A stretch of 64,000 bases of DNA from Paragonimus westermani (lineage: Eukaryota; Platyhelminthes; Trematoda; Plagiorchiida; Troglotrematidae). Below are positions 27,887-39,576 of the stretch, one piece after another. Each line of letters begins with the position of its first letter. Positions within the stretch are counted from its first letter, which is position 1. The position numbers and the translations under genes were made by a program. The notes beneath the pieces are model-generated. The model was not told the DNA's origin. It worked only from the letters and a program-made list of their open reading frames with translations, and did not search any database. The DNA lies in contig QNGE01000909.1 of the NCBI GenBank assembly GCA_008508345.1, positions 110,713 through 174,712 of the forward strand, read 5' to 3'.

Positions 27887-28110
27887 CTGGCAGTAAAACC
27901 GTAAACGGACGTCTACTTGATTTTGTTTTAGAAGAGCAACATGTTGCAGAAAATGTGACTGCTGATGCGAACCAGTTCGTTCGCTTCAAACTCAAGCAAA
28001 TGATGCATTTATGGCGACACCACTTACCCGATCTTCTAAACAGACGCTCGTTGTCAGTGAACTTGGCTCATAACAAACGCCTTAAGGATTGGTTGCCTGT
28101 TCCAATAAGG
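27887..28110 (+). CDS. Candidate internal exon, unknown protein
   Basis: The frame is open for about 74 codons between a plausible acceptor (a T/G-rich tract ending CTGCTCAG at 27886) and a weak donor (AAGG then GTGTTT at 28111). The composition looks protein-like: a hydrophilic, probably helical segment with GRLLDFVLEEQHVAENV, FKLKQMMHLWRHHLPDLL and NKRLKDWLPVPIR. It has no low complexity and balanced codon use. I do not recognise the family; an alpha-helical solenoid piece is possible. The minus-strand frame at 27804-27995 is its shadow. No neighbouring exon could be linked. Support is the reading quality plus splice signals, so it remains a candidate. Confidence 0.4.
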
Positions 28111-28891
28111 GTGTTTGTTTGATATTTTTCTCTTTTCATTTTTCAGATTGCACGAACGTGAAAGTTTATCAGACAATTAGTCAAGATGAGTAAAAACGGA
28201 ATGACATGCCTTGAATATACCTGAACATGTGCAGAGGACAGGTCAACACAGCACACTCACGCAGATACAGTAGATTTGACGGACGAACTATCACTGTAGA
28301 TAGATTCCATTCATTACAGTCTGCTTAGTTCAATCTTTAATAAGTAGCCGCACAGCTATCAACACGTCAGTAAAAGAATCGCCAATCAGTGTAACCATTT
28401 TAAGATGGGTTTGAACACAGTCATGTGAGATTCGTTGTTTTGGCTAGCCGTTTTCGAGCGCATAGTGGGGATGAGTGCGGACGAACTGAACTAGTCCTTG
28501 TGATGACCAGTACATGATTCTCAAACCTTCGACTGCTTGACACGGAATCAATAATTAAACTCAAGTGAATCGTCAAACCATACAGAGGACACATATAACG
28601 ACCTGTGGACATTTTGATCCCGTTAGTGCGAAACAATGTTTTCTGTAGATGTCGAATCAAGTTTCATCCATTTCCCCTCACGAGATACTGCTAAAAATTG
28701 CGTGATTCTGTTCTTTCGCAAAACAATTCCATCCCAAGTTCATTCGGGTATATGAAACTTTGTCATTTTATGCAAAGAAGACATACTAGTTAACTTTAAA
28801 GGATCTCATTTTAAGCAATTTATTGAAGTAGTTATGAGCAGTCCTGTTAGCTTAACAATTTTCGACATTGTACTACGAATGGCAATAAGAG
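28111..28891. other. No recognised gene
   Basis: Only a 79-codon minus-strand frame (28421-28660) without recognisable motifs. It would be intron or intergenic if the preceding candidate exon is real. Confidence 0.5.
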
Positions 28892-29383
28892 CACCTTAAA
28901 ACCGTAGTGATTCAACTGTATTTTACAGATGCTGGTTTTGCTAGCCGTGATCAGTTTATCACATTGTGTTATGCAATCAATTCTTCACACCCTCAATGGA
29001 ATGTTACTTTTGGGACAAAACCAAATAATAAATTTGCCTTTTTAGATGTTTCGTTCATTCAACGGTCAGATGGGATATTTCACTGTTCCGTTAACTGCAA
29101 ATCCTCTGGGTGTGACCAACCTGTTTATCTTACCAGTTTGGAGCCAGTCAGTTTCAAACGCGAGTTCTTTGAAGCACTGTTCATACGAACACGCCCGTTT
29201 TCTGCGGCCGGTGCGCTAGCTCTGGAAGGAAAGTTCTTAACGAAGTCGTTTCTTCTTAATGAATATCCACAGGAGTTCACTGACATTCCCAGCAAGCTGA
29301 AGCATGTTAAGCGGGCTGTGTACACTGTCCCCATAAAGAAGTTTTTTTTAGCGGTTGCCACCCCGAGGATGTCATCTGCCTAA
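28892..29383 (+). pseudogene. Penelope-like reverse transcriptase C-terminal fragment (PLE 1)
   Basis: The 158-codon frame starts just downstream of where the catalytic YxDD would lie and covers the palm end and thumb of a Penelope-like reverse transcriptase. Diagnostic pieces in order are AINSSHPQWNVTF (family: NxxHPxIxFT), NNKFAFLDVSF (NNxLPFLDV), FKREFFEALFIRTRPFS (K..L...L..RA), and LNEYPQEFTDI (L..NGYPxxFI). The frame ends with KKFFLAV, the position of the KxVxLPF motif. Beyond it, in another frame to about 29620, a weak match to the linker and a damaged endonuclease is possible (ALSRAYHTAQLRLLY). These elements copy themselves by target-primed reverse transcription. The 5' half, including the catalytic aspartates, is missing, so this copy is dead. 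The minus-strand frame at 29125-29361 is a shadow. Confidence 0.8.
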
Positions 29384-30029
29384 CGCAATTCAGTATAGGC
29401 ATCAATCCGTCCGCTTTGTCTCGAGCGTATCACACAGCTCAACTGCGCCTCTTATATTAAATCTATGGAGTATGTCCGATTAATGTTCGACATTGTCCAT
29501 CTGACCAATCTGTCTTCTATCAAACCAATCCTCTCCCTACCACCATTTTACAGTTGGTATAGTGGATTTGACTTACAGATTATGTAACAAAAGCTAGCTA
29601 GTTAGCCAAGTTTTGACTCGCGATGAATTCCTTGGGCATAATGATTATTACAGACGAAGTTTACTCTTAAGAGCAACAAACGTAAACGCGAAAGCTTGAG
29701 TAGGCTGTTGAATAAAAACTGTTTCAAATATGCCCATTAGAATATTGAGAATAAAGACATGTAGGCGAACATATGTTTCAATAATTCTTCTTCAGGAAGT
29801 ACAATTACATGGGAAGATAATAAAGCTAGATCGAGATATCGATCAGATTGATTACTGAGTATTTGGGTCACTGGTCAGTCAGTTAGCGATGGCTTCATTG
29901 GTCGATTACGTCACGCTCGCTCCTTGGTTTGACCACGCAGTTTGACCGCCGACCAGTTAGATTTGTGGCCGTGGTACGTACAGCGTCAGAGCAAACCGTT
30001 TTTCATGACAATATCGTGTCAAGCAGGCT
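29384..30029. other. Between two tail-to-tail Penelope-like fragments
   Basis: The first ~240 bases may hold the frameshifted linker and endonuclease remnant of PLE 1. The segment 29881-30000 is locally richer in G+C and may be the 3' untranslated tail of PLE 2 on the minus strand. I could not define the 3' end of either element. Confidence 0.4.
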
Positions 30030-31345
30030 GACTTAGATAGCCTGGGCAGTAAACAGTGTTCTAAGTTGGACAGCTTTTGATGGGTTTCCTGGAGCGCGAT
30101 ATGCCACTTTGAAGGCTCGACTATTTTTCACCTGGTGCCCGCTTTCAACCAGATCAGCGAGGATTGCACTGATGAGTAATCGTGAATCCCCATGTTCCAG
30201 CCACCGGTGATGGTGTTCTCGGGTTTGTTTCGAAAGTTATCTTGATGTTCGACCGATATTACCTGCTTCACAGGAACAAGTGAATAAGTAGATACACATG
30301 GGTGATGTCAGAACTATCAGTCTATCGTTGTTATAAAACCTGAGAATTGGGGATTCGGAGAATCGGATACGGAGTTCAGCTGCAGCGTGAGTCCTGCTGA
30401 TTGTCTGACTGAGCCTATTTGTCGGTCATTCTTCGGCACTGTCAACTTTGAACGGCACTCAAATAAACAAAGGTTTCCTTCTTATGTCATACAGCTCAGG
30501 TTTAGGTGATATTCTGATCATGCTTCTTGTGGTAAATCGATTTGGGTAGTCGTTATCATGAAGTGCGTTCTTTGTGAATCCAAGTTTGCTTTCTGAGGTA
30601 TCTTCTGAACAGCGCACTAGATTTCTCTTCTGATTTTTGGGTACAAATCTGTGAAATTTTGTGTATTGCCCTACACACGTATTCTCGCGATGAATTCTGC
30701 GTTGAACGGCTTCGTGTATTCCTCGATGTAAACGAACCTCCAGGGAAGATACATAGTTTTCAGTCTCCTCCCCAAGTGCAAATTTAACCGATTGGTGGGC
30801 GCGGATGAACTAGACAAGCACTTCGTAAATATTAGTATCCCAACTGGGTACGATAAATACATCGTCTACCTGTCGGTAGTATTTACGGAAATGGCTGGTG
30901 GTGGATTGAAGGGCGGTGCATTCAAGCTTTCCCATGAAAATATCGGCCAGGAGAGGTCCACTTGCTGTGCCATCTGTCTGCCGATACAACACACCGCCGA
31001 ACAGCAGTTGTGCATCAAATGTACAACGAAGCCGAAGTTCCTTCAAGTTCCATGGTGTTAACCCAATATAGATTCCGGTCTCAGACACACAGTCACAGAT
31101 AATACTGACAGGTTCCAGCAGCGGTACGTTTGCGAATAACGACACTACGCCCAATTAGCATGATTTCTGTGAAGTCATAGTAACGCTCCGTATGCATTCG
31201 ACAGATTCAAACGTGTGACGTAGACTGAACAAAGCAATGGCTTTTCGGACGGGCTCCAGCAATTTCATTAGACACTTTAAATGGTAAGGCGAATTCATCA
31301 TATCGAGTATTGGAAAGGTTTGTGGAATTTTGGTAAGCCACATTT
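30030..31345 (-). pseudogene. Penelope-like element, RT plus GIY-YIG endonuclease, degraded (PLE 2)
   Basis: Minus-strand order: an RPI-type start PQTFPILDMMNSPYH (near 31330), then GVVSLFANVPL (family: DVVSLFTNVPL) after one stop, then YRQTDGTASGPLLADIFM (primer-grip/QG motif, with DG for the usual EG or GL), then YRQVDD at 30878-30861, the catalytic YxDD. After a stop the same frame continues HQSVKFALGEETENYVSSLE (HPSIKFTxExExNxLPFLDV). The thumb follows with frameshifts (YTKP, NDYPNRFT), then an LPFK-type linker, then a GIY-YIG endonuclease (next entries). Most of the ORF is therefore present in the right order over 1.3 kb, but with several stops and frame changes. The plus-strand frame at 30792-31061 is a shadow. 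The 5' end above 31345 is unclear. Confidence 0.85.
30033..30300 (-). pseudogene. GIY-YIG endonuclease domain of PLE 2
   Basis: Read from 30300 downward: CIYLFTCSCEAGNIGRTSR, a stop, LSKQTREHHHRWLEHGDSR, then SAILADLVESGHQV, AFKVAY and LRTLFTAQAI. This matches the Penelope-like endonuclease: IY...CSCxAxYIGRTxR, LxxRxxEHxPxWL, SAIxxHLxxxGHxV and LLxAEAI. The Tyr of YIG is Asn here, while the GIY part (IY) and the Arg of GRTSR are kept. In intact elements the domain nicks target DNA to prime reverse transcription. The CxC pair is the zinc-finger-like feature that separates Penelope-type GIY-YIG domains from bacterial ones. One internal stop after GRTSR disables the copy. Confidence 0.85.
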
Positions 31346-34300
31346 AGTTCCGTCCTGAAGATGAATGATCGAACCGTATGTGTCCACGTTCTCACAAACA
31401 GTACGATTAAGAAAAAGAACATAAGCATAAAGCAAAAACACATCTTGTCTGAAATACCTTGAGCATGATGCAGTTATCGATTTCTTTTAGTTCAAAGCAG
31501 CCGGTTGACTGCTTACGGGCAGTTCTGACGTTCACATGGGGCAAAAGTTGAAATTACTCAACGTGAACTGTTTTTCAACTATACTGTTATAACGGCAAAA
31601 AACCGTTATTTGCAGAAATTCTTCACGAAATGGGTGCCCTTCCAAGTGGAAAATGTGAGTAAGATGATCGGACAACATTAAGGAATATAAAACCACTGGT
31701 AGGGAAACACAGATTTATCCAGATACACTAACAATGTGTTAGGAGTAAGTGAAGCAAAAGCTTTCTCATACCTGACTGGTAGATGTGAGAATGAAAAAAT
31801 TCGGGGGCATAACCTGAGGCAACTCAGATGCACGTGTTCGTAGTCCTTGAGTACATTATCTTTTGTGCACTATGTTAGACTAGATTGGTACGATGCGTGC
31901 TGACAAACATCAGGAATCCTCGGTGTAAATAATTGCATGCTCAAAACAATGTCCACAACACTTTTGATAAACCACGTAATGAGAAGTTAAATATTCCATT
32001 TGAACATCTGCTTCCTTGAAATGTGTTTTCAGTCGTCTATTTTTGAGTGTTACCGCAGCCACAAGCATTCCCATGGAGTATCTGTTAACTTACCAACCTA
32101 ATGATTAGCGAACGAGTATTTCACTCAAGTAAGACAAGATTAGGCGATACGGTTATGCAAATTAAACTTTACCCACAAATGGCTGCAGTCTTACCGTTTT
32201 CATGGACTTCCCACACAGATTATTCAAAAAGGAGGCGATTAACTGAAGTTCTTATTTCGACCGATCCCATCAGTACAGCCCATCTCTGTCACGGTTAAAA
32301 TTCATTCATTTTAGACAACAGTTTTGCCCACTGCGCCACTGAACTCACGTTAAGCACGACCGAATTAGCATACGATCGCTCAACCACATTCGCATTTGAG
32401 TAGTGCCCAGGAAATTCTTACACGCAGCCTATAAAAACCGTGAACTAATTTAACTTGACACTTACTTTGCTTCTGTAACCACGTCAATTGTCAAATCAAA
32501 CCAGGTGGAAGTTTATGTGTGAATTGCAATTCCGGAAAAAACTTGCAGTTAGTAATTTGCTTTGTCAGTAACGCTTCACCCTTGACATAGACGCTTCATC
32601 GGACCAGGCCGACCGGTTATAACTAGTCTTTGAACCAAATGTATATTACTCTCACTCAGAACAATCCAACTTATCAGAGGGTGAAACTGTACACGGCTCA
32701 CGTGAGACTTATGAGTAGTTATAAGACTGGGTATTATTGATGTCTATTTAAAGTTGAAAAGCTCAAGAGTTCAGCAATAAATTTTCCTGATTTAGCGGAC
32801 TTGTGTGAGGAAAATGTAAGTGCTCAATGTTTTTACCCAATCTATCTCATGAGTTTATCTGGGCATGTTCATCATAAACACGCCATTTCTTCTTGTGTTC
32901 CACTGGAGAGTTTATCGATGCGCAAGAGACCGTAGATAATGGAGACTAATGCTATCAACCTCAGCTGCCCTAGACTCCTAAAATCCCTCAAGAGTGGGGA
33001 ATGCTCTTCTGGCATCAGCTTGCTTATTCACATTATGGTCAAAGTGCCACCTCCATACTAACAATTAATATCAGAATTTGGGCATCCGCTTGGATCACGA
33101 AAAAACCCTCTGTGGTTTCCAACAATTGCCTATCGATTAGATTGCACATTTCAAATAATTAACTCTACAATGGAGTTAACTCAATCTGAAGTCAATCCCA
33201 TGTGTCAAATTTTACGCCGAAACATCCGTCAATATTCCGGAATAGGTGCACCAAGCGAATTATGTTATTCACTTGCACCATGACAGAATTTGTATGAGCA
33301 AATCTTAGGATAAATGCACAAAACGTTGAAAAAAACAATCACGAACTTATGAGAATACGCTCTCTTAGTACTGAAGGCCGACATCTGATTGTCACTGGAT
33401 TAGTGACAACAACCACTACACCGGCTCTGTGATTCAAATGAGTTCTCCCCATTAGGCACGTATTACTTATACCGCCATATATTGAAAAACTGTAACGCAG
33501 TCTATAACATTGAAGCAAACTGGGCTAAGGTACAGTTCTCGTAAGTACCGCTGTCACCAGCAATGATCACCGTACACTGGTGATTCTGAATTAGACGGCA
33601 AAACTGAGCCCCAGAATAATATGAACTACAAGATTTCGGCATCTGAATTTTCTCTATCACAATGCGTAATCAATGTAAGCTGAATACTTCTAAGTTATAG
33701 CAGCAAACAAGAAACCGGTCATGTTTCCTGTGGAACTTGACTGCTAAGCGTATATTACCTATACAACTTTCGTACTTAATGTTCGTTTGGTTTGAACGTA
33801 GTTATTTAAAGCAAAAACTGGCTGATTCTATGTGACTGCAAGTAGGTATAACTGACCTATAAAATTGAAAGGGACTTCCCAGCAAATTTTGTAGTAACTG
33901 AATCCACGAGTCATTTTTGAATGTACGGAGTAAAATCTTTAAAATTCCAGTTTCCGTTACTGTTTTTGACCAAATTGTGGAACAAGCAGCTTATGCATTT
34001 AGGGCAGCTAAATTTTCCACTTTTTCCTGAGCTGTGTTACAAACTGAAAACCAGTTATTTAATTGTACCCTTGCCTATCGTTTATGCCTTGTTTTGTAAA
34101 TCAACATATTTTGTTAATTCCGACTACTTTTGTGCTGTTTAAAAAACTAACACAAGTTTCTTTTACTGCCAACTTCAGATACGAGGAAGCCAGATACCCA
34201 TATCCTGGAGTACGAGAAACAAGTTCCTAATTTGAGTTGACTAGACGGACAACTAGGGCTCTCAGATGAAGGACTGAACCCGTGGTGCACCGATGGCCAC

Positions 34301-37300
34301 CTCAATAGAATCTGAAAAATGATGAAAACCTACGACTGGAAGCCCTGAGGGGACTAAAGCAGATACGAATCCAATGACACTCCTGTTGAATTTTTGTGTA
34401 GTCATATCTGTTCCCTCTTCATCAATTTGATATGGTGCCCAGGTTCGCTGCAGTGTAACAGCTCAGACGAAAATATACTTGTGCAGTCACAGTTAGAAGT
34501 TGTATCACGTTGACAATCATGGAACACCGGAGCTTAGGAAATTATTTTATCACGATTGGCTGGTCTACAATTTGGTGCCGGCACACAACAGATCACATTT
34601 TAGAACAGGAACAACACACGAGGCTCAAGTGAATAAGAATGAGTCAGGATGAATGTATACGCGGGATCATTATCGATCGCAATAGTTGACTGTCTTCCAA
34701 ATCACAGGCATTTTGCGATTTTCGCAGCAAACAAGAGCGTGGACGGACACACCATACTTGAACTGGTGGACAGTCGTTGGTATGCGGTGGGCTATGGCAA
34801 GCATACGCATGGCGACTAAGGGCAGTCTACATTTCCCCACGGTTACTGTGCATGTTGCAGAGCAGACTACAAATGAGTTCAGATTGTCCTGCAATCAATG
34901 AAGTAACCAGTTATCCGGAAAAGAAGTGAATGGTTTATGATCACAGAATGAACACCAGGTTCGGAAAGTCGCTGAGAACTGGTTAATTTCACAGCATACT
35001 CACATAGTCACAGTTTCTGACTCGTTCTGGGTGATATTTCGGAGCAACCGGAAACACATAATCCAGTTTGCTGAGGCTTTGGTCACTAAACGTCACAGTC
35101 CTCCCCCTGTGTGTTCAAAAACAATTTGTGTTGACACTGCGGCTACCCTGGTAGTCAGCAATAACACAATTGGGATTTTTATTTTTGATGTCTGTCTGTT
35201 TAATCCCTCAAGCCATGACTTCCGCTCTGTGGAATTTTGACTCGTCTAAAATTAATTACATGTTCATGTGTGATCAGAAAGTACGAAATGTTACTCCGGA
35301 GAACATCACATGAATTGCGTCTTCTCATTGTTTTAGTCAAGTTCACAAAGGGAACAAACTGTTTCAAATATTCACGATAACTTCAGAACATACTGAGCAC
35401 ATGGCTGAATTTTGCGCTCATTCAGAGGTTGAACAGTACTACCGGGACAGGGATCCTACTGGGCACCACTAACGTGCTTTGAACTGGGTTGTATAAATTA
35501 TCAAATCAAATAAGGAACCTTAGTCTCGACAAATGATCCTCGGTCGTAACTGAGCTACCACTTTTCAGCAACGTGCTGAAATGTGAGGCTTTTCGGAAGA
35601 CAGGTAGGAACGACATTCATGAAGCACATGAATATCCTACAAGTACGGAGCAACTAGTCTGAAAGACGGTACGGTTACTAAGCTGGTCGCTCATCGTTTA
35701 TACTTGGGAAAAAACGTTTAGAAAAGGCAACTTTTCCCTGAGATTTGTAACAGCGGATCTATCTGTTATAAGATCTACAAGAGTTTTCAACGTATGTGAG
35801 TGTACCGTAACGATATCCCAAAACGGATATATGGATTTGGCAGGCGATACACTTGACCTGGCAAATCAAGGTTCGAGTTGAAGCGTTGTGCTAAAATGCA
35901 CCGAAACTGAAGATCACTGAAACTATCCTCACTCAGATGCTTCACGCTGTCCTCTGCGAGAGTCGACAAATCTTTTAATGTACTATGAGTAAATCGAAAA
36001 CACTGCAAAGTGATGCCACCCAGAGAAAATGCAATGCCTTGAAAGCCAGATAATTACCTCATAACTGCGACGAGTCACAAGCTGGTGAAGAACGATCACT
36101 CCAAGCCTCACTGTTTATGAGCGGTTGGGCATAAAAATGAAAAGGATATTGCTCGCACATTATCCCAATGAACAGGTCTCTCACTCTGAAATTCATCAAA
36201 GCTGACACGGATGCCTTGGCTGTAAGAAAAAAATGAGTCTCAACTTCACCACGATTCTCATAGCACTAGCTTCAGAGAAGATTTGATTCAATGTTTCCAT
36301 CAGTTGCATGTATAAAATTGGTTTTTAAAGTATGAGGTCACAGTTCACATGTGTATAGTTGCGAATGAATTGGGTGGGTATCTATGTAATAAAACCCCAG
36401 GCTTTGTGTATTGGCTAATCGTGCGGTCGTATATGTAAGTTGAATTTACTCAACTCAAAGAAACGCCCAGTAGGCTGGGAGCAGAAGAGACGAGACTGAA
36501 AATATCACAAAGTTCAGTCCTGTGTATTTTGCCTACAGTCACTGCAAAAAAGTGATTGGTTTCCCTGCTAAAATCAATGGATATGACCACTCGATAGAAG
36601 TTAATTAAGAGACAATCAAGTTGAGCAAAACTGAGGAATCAAACCACTGTCCAAGACATAAATCTGTCGGAACAGTCAACATTAAAATTCTCTCACTTCG
36701 ACTCACTTTGCCTACCGTAACCATCACTGTGTACAATTACTTTTCAGGTGCTGGTTATCTCTCTGGAAATTTTTTTTAAAATCCACGGCAAACTACCATA
36801 TTGAGAAGAATGAGTTGTCTGTTCAGTATTGCCATCGGAATCTAACCGTTTACTTGTAAAACAGTGTTACCAAGATGACTCAGAATGAAACTGAGTAAGT
36901 AGCTCCGACAGCACTCGCATGTCATGCCTCAATGTGGGAAGTACTTAGCAGAAACACAGACGTGAATTACAGACCAGAACATGGAAGATTTTTCGAGCAA
37001 AATGAATGCATGTGGTAGGGGAGTCGACTAACAAACAGCCGAGCGGAACACTTTATTGCAGCGTACCTCGCGAGGCAAGTGAAAAAAATGATTCACCAGC
37101 ATGCACGTAGATGCTTCAGTAAACCAGCTGTCTTGAAACGAATCACGTCGACCACCACACAAGTGAATCATCATGTGAGGGAGGACTTAGTGGGAGTTCC
37201 CTAAGCTTCCGATATGATCCTCAAAAAGTCGTTCGTATGTTCACCACATATGTTTTGGTTACTACTGAGTAATCACAACCAAAATTACTCGGACCTCGCT

Positions 37301-38164
37301 TTGCGTCATGAAGCGGTATTTGTTAACGGTGAAAACTTGTGGGATCGCTTCCACGTAAAAGAATTTGGTTGCTGTTTGTTGCACACTAAAGTCAGTTGAG
37401 GGAATCAAAAAGCAAAATTTCAAAGTCCTATAACAAAACACTTCACTTGGAAACTCTCTTCATGTTAGATTTGTAGCGCTTTTTTCGGAACTTGCCAAAT
37501 GCAGGTTTGTTCCTAAATGAGATTAATTTACTTCACACCAAGTTTACGTCAAAGACAGTTAAACAGTGTTCATCTTAACGTATGCACTCAGCATTTTGCA
37601 TAAAGTACCTCAATATAAACACGAACTATCTGACTGCAATCATAGGTTGTTTGTCAATATATCAGTGGTAATGTTCACAGTTCTGGTAGGACAGTAAGTT
37701 ACTCTACTTCGCGATGTGCACACCACCACAACCACCAAAACAACAGCAGCAGCACTATTAACATCGACAACAACATTGATAATAAACACGCGGATATCAC
37801 CATTGTTTTCGGCAATAACATATCAATTAGTTCATTCGAAAGATGGGTATATATGAATGCGATGCGCACAGTAACCGTTAGAACTATTCACCAACGTGAT
37901 AGTTGATAAATTTCTAGGGTACAGTAAGAGTGAATTAGTTAACAATTAACTGTTCTCTCGAATCGCTTTTGTTTACTGCTAGTTGTGGAAGAAAACGCGT
38001 GAGGGCGGAATAATATTTTTCCTGCGCACAGCTGCATGCAAAGAAAATTACTAGGTTTGAACAAAGATAATGTTGGAAAGAGGTTCGGTTAACATATAAT
38101 GGGATGACTAAGTGAAAAACCTGTGGATCTGTCTAGCAATGGAGTTGAATGGTATAATAGTATT
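31346..38164. other. No recognised gene
   Basis: Frames are short and without motifs. Just above 31345 the minus-strand frame to 31443 may hold a frameshifted bit of the N-terminal part of PLE 2. At 37720-37778 there is a CAN-rich simple-sequence tract. A hairpin followed by GGTTCGAG at 35852-35877 looks faintly tRNA-like but fails as a tRNA. Confidence 0.5.
37720..37778. repeat. CAN-rich simple sequence
   Basis: An interrupted run of CAC/CAA/CAG triplets on the plus strand (CACCACCACAACCACCAAAA and then CAACAGCAGCAGCAC). It is an imperfect trinucleotide microsatellite and lies in no convincing coding frame. Confidence 0.7.
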
Positions 38165-38256
38165 GATAAACAGAATGATAATCACACAACGTTACCAGTA
38201 AATTTTAACACCCTACGTTTCAACTACCTAGGGTGGTCTTTCTCAGAGGTGTTTTA
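38165..38256 (-). repeat. Dispersed hairpin repeat, copy B
   Basis: This is the partner of 20055-20146, same orientation, gap-free. On the minus strand it reads CTGAGAA, then a stem AGACCACC / GGTAGTT with a CTA turn, then GAAACGTAGGG, and later AACGTTGTG. Compared with copy A the base changes in the two stem arms partly compensate: CC/GG pairs are kept while outer pairs change. The ancestral core was probably CTGAnGA-stem-GAAACGTA. No coding frame runs through it. Family unknown. Confidence 0.6.
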
Positions 38257-39576
38257 ATAGAAGATCAGGTGCAACACATTTTTCTGAACTGTCACATTAT
38301 GACTGAGAATTTCAGTAGCCCCTAACTTTAAAAGATTGGTAGAAGCTCTACCCTGCTATCTATGATCAGCTGTTATTGATGAAGGCTTTGTAGCCAGATG
38401 GGGGTGATTGTGGATTGTAGTCTGTCTTCAGTGTGGCACTCCGTGATCTGGGAATATCCCTAGCCTTCATACAGTCATGTCTTTCTGTTCAAATGCTTAT
38501 CCCAAGTTAACTTGTTTGCCGCACAGTATAAGCCGCGTGGCTTTAGATACTTCATCTAACAGAGCACACAATCAAGAATATGCTACCACCGATTCATACC
38601 GTTGTCCTCCTCAGCTTTTGTGCTAGATCCCTTTCACGTTAAATGCCTGATATCTCTTACATCAAACCCGGTATTAGCACCGTTAGCCTTGGAAGTCATG
38701 GGCCGATAAAGTTCAAAATAAGTTTTACACACATCTTAGATGTGACGGCAAGAACTTAGTTGGCCCGGATAATCCAAAGATGCAGTCAGTCTTAAGTAAC
38801 TTATTCCGTAATGGTCCGTTCGACCAGGGAAGTGATACGAGTCATTCGGGGGTGTCAACGATTTGCCGAGGAGAACGGGGTCAGCGGTCACATCTAAGTA
38901 CGGATCATCCTACCTTGATCCAGCTAACTAAACTGCAGTCCGTATTGGTTTCTTTGACCGGTAAAGGGTTGCGAGCGGTTGGGTGTGTCTGTGAATGTCA
39001 CAGAGATCGTGGTGGACTTCGATATGTGATGCAAGGGTGAACCAGTTTTCGAAATCATTGTCACTATTTCTCTAGCGTACAACGCTCGTGGACGCATGCA
39101 CACCCTCATCTGTCTCGAAACACGCGGGGGCGATGACTAACGCGTGGTTGCTTTTCGAAACGGAGTCAAGTGGAATACCGCTTCTAGGTGACTTCTTGTG
39201 GATTATATCAGTAATGAAGATTAACCTCGCAAATGATATAGAATCAATATATTAATGGAATCAGAGATACATAGGTTGCTAGAGTGGACTTCTATGGACC
39301 AAGCGATTACACTACCATTTTTGAAAATGCGATTTGAGGCCAAATTTGATAAGGATTTGTCGACGACAACGATCTGAATGGCTGGTTCATAACTGTCAAA
39401 AGACTGTGTTAAATGCCCGTTGGCGTGGACTCAAATGAGAATCGTGAACTACGGCGACTGTTTGTTTATCGACCGGTGAAGTGTTGTGCAGATTCTAAGG
39501 AACGAAGGCACATCTGTCTGTAACAGATAGCCGAGACCGTAATCCCCGTTTGATTGGAACTACGACATCAAGCTGA
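38257..39576. other. No recognised gene; local GC-rich patch 38.77-39.13 kb
   Basis: The patch holds an 86-codon plus-strand frame (38780-39040) and its minus-strand shadow, neither recognised. It could be the eroded 5' part of the transposon that follows, but I could not find a helix-turn-helix domain or a terminal inverted repeat. Confidence 0.4.

Noticed and set aside
30150..30180. CTGATGAG on the plus strand within PLE 2
   Set aside because: It is the antisense of the conserved endonuclease codons, and no GAAA or stem follows at hammerhead spacing.
35852..35877. tRNA-like anticodon stem (CTTGA/TCAAG) followed by GGTTCGAG
   Set aside because: The loop is nine bases, there is no acceptor stem, D-arm or variable region, and the B-box match stops after GGTTCGA. 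At most a decayed tRNA-derived SINE, without support.
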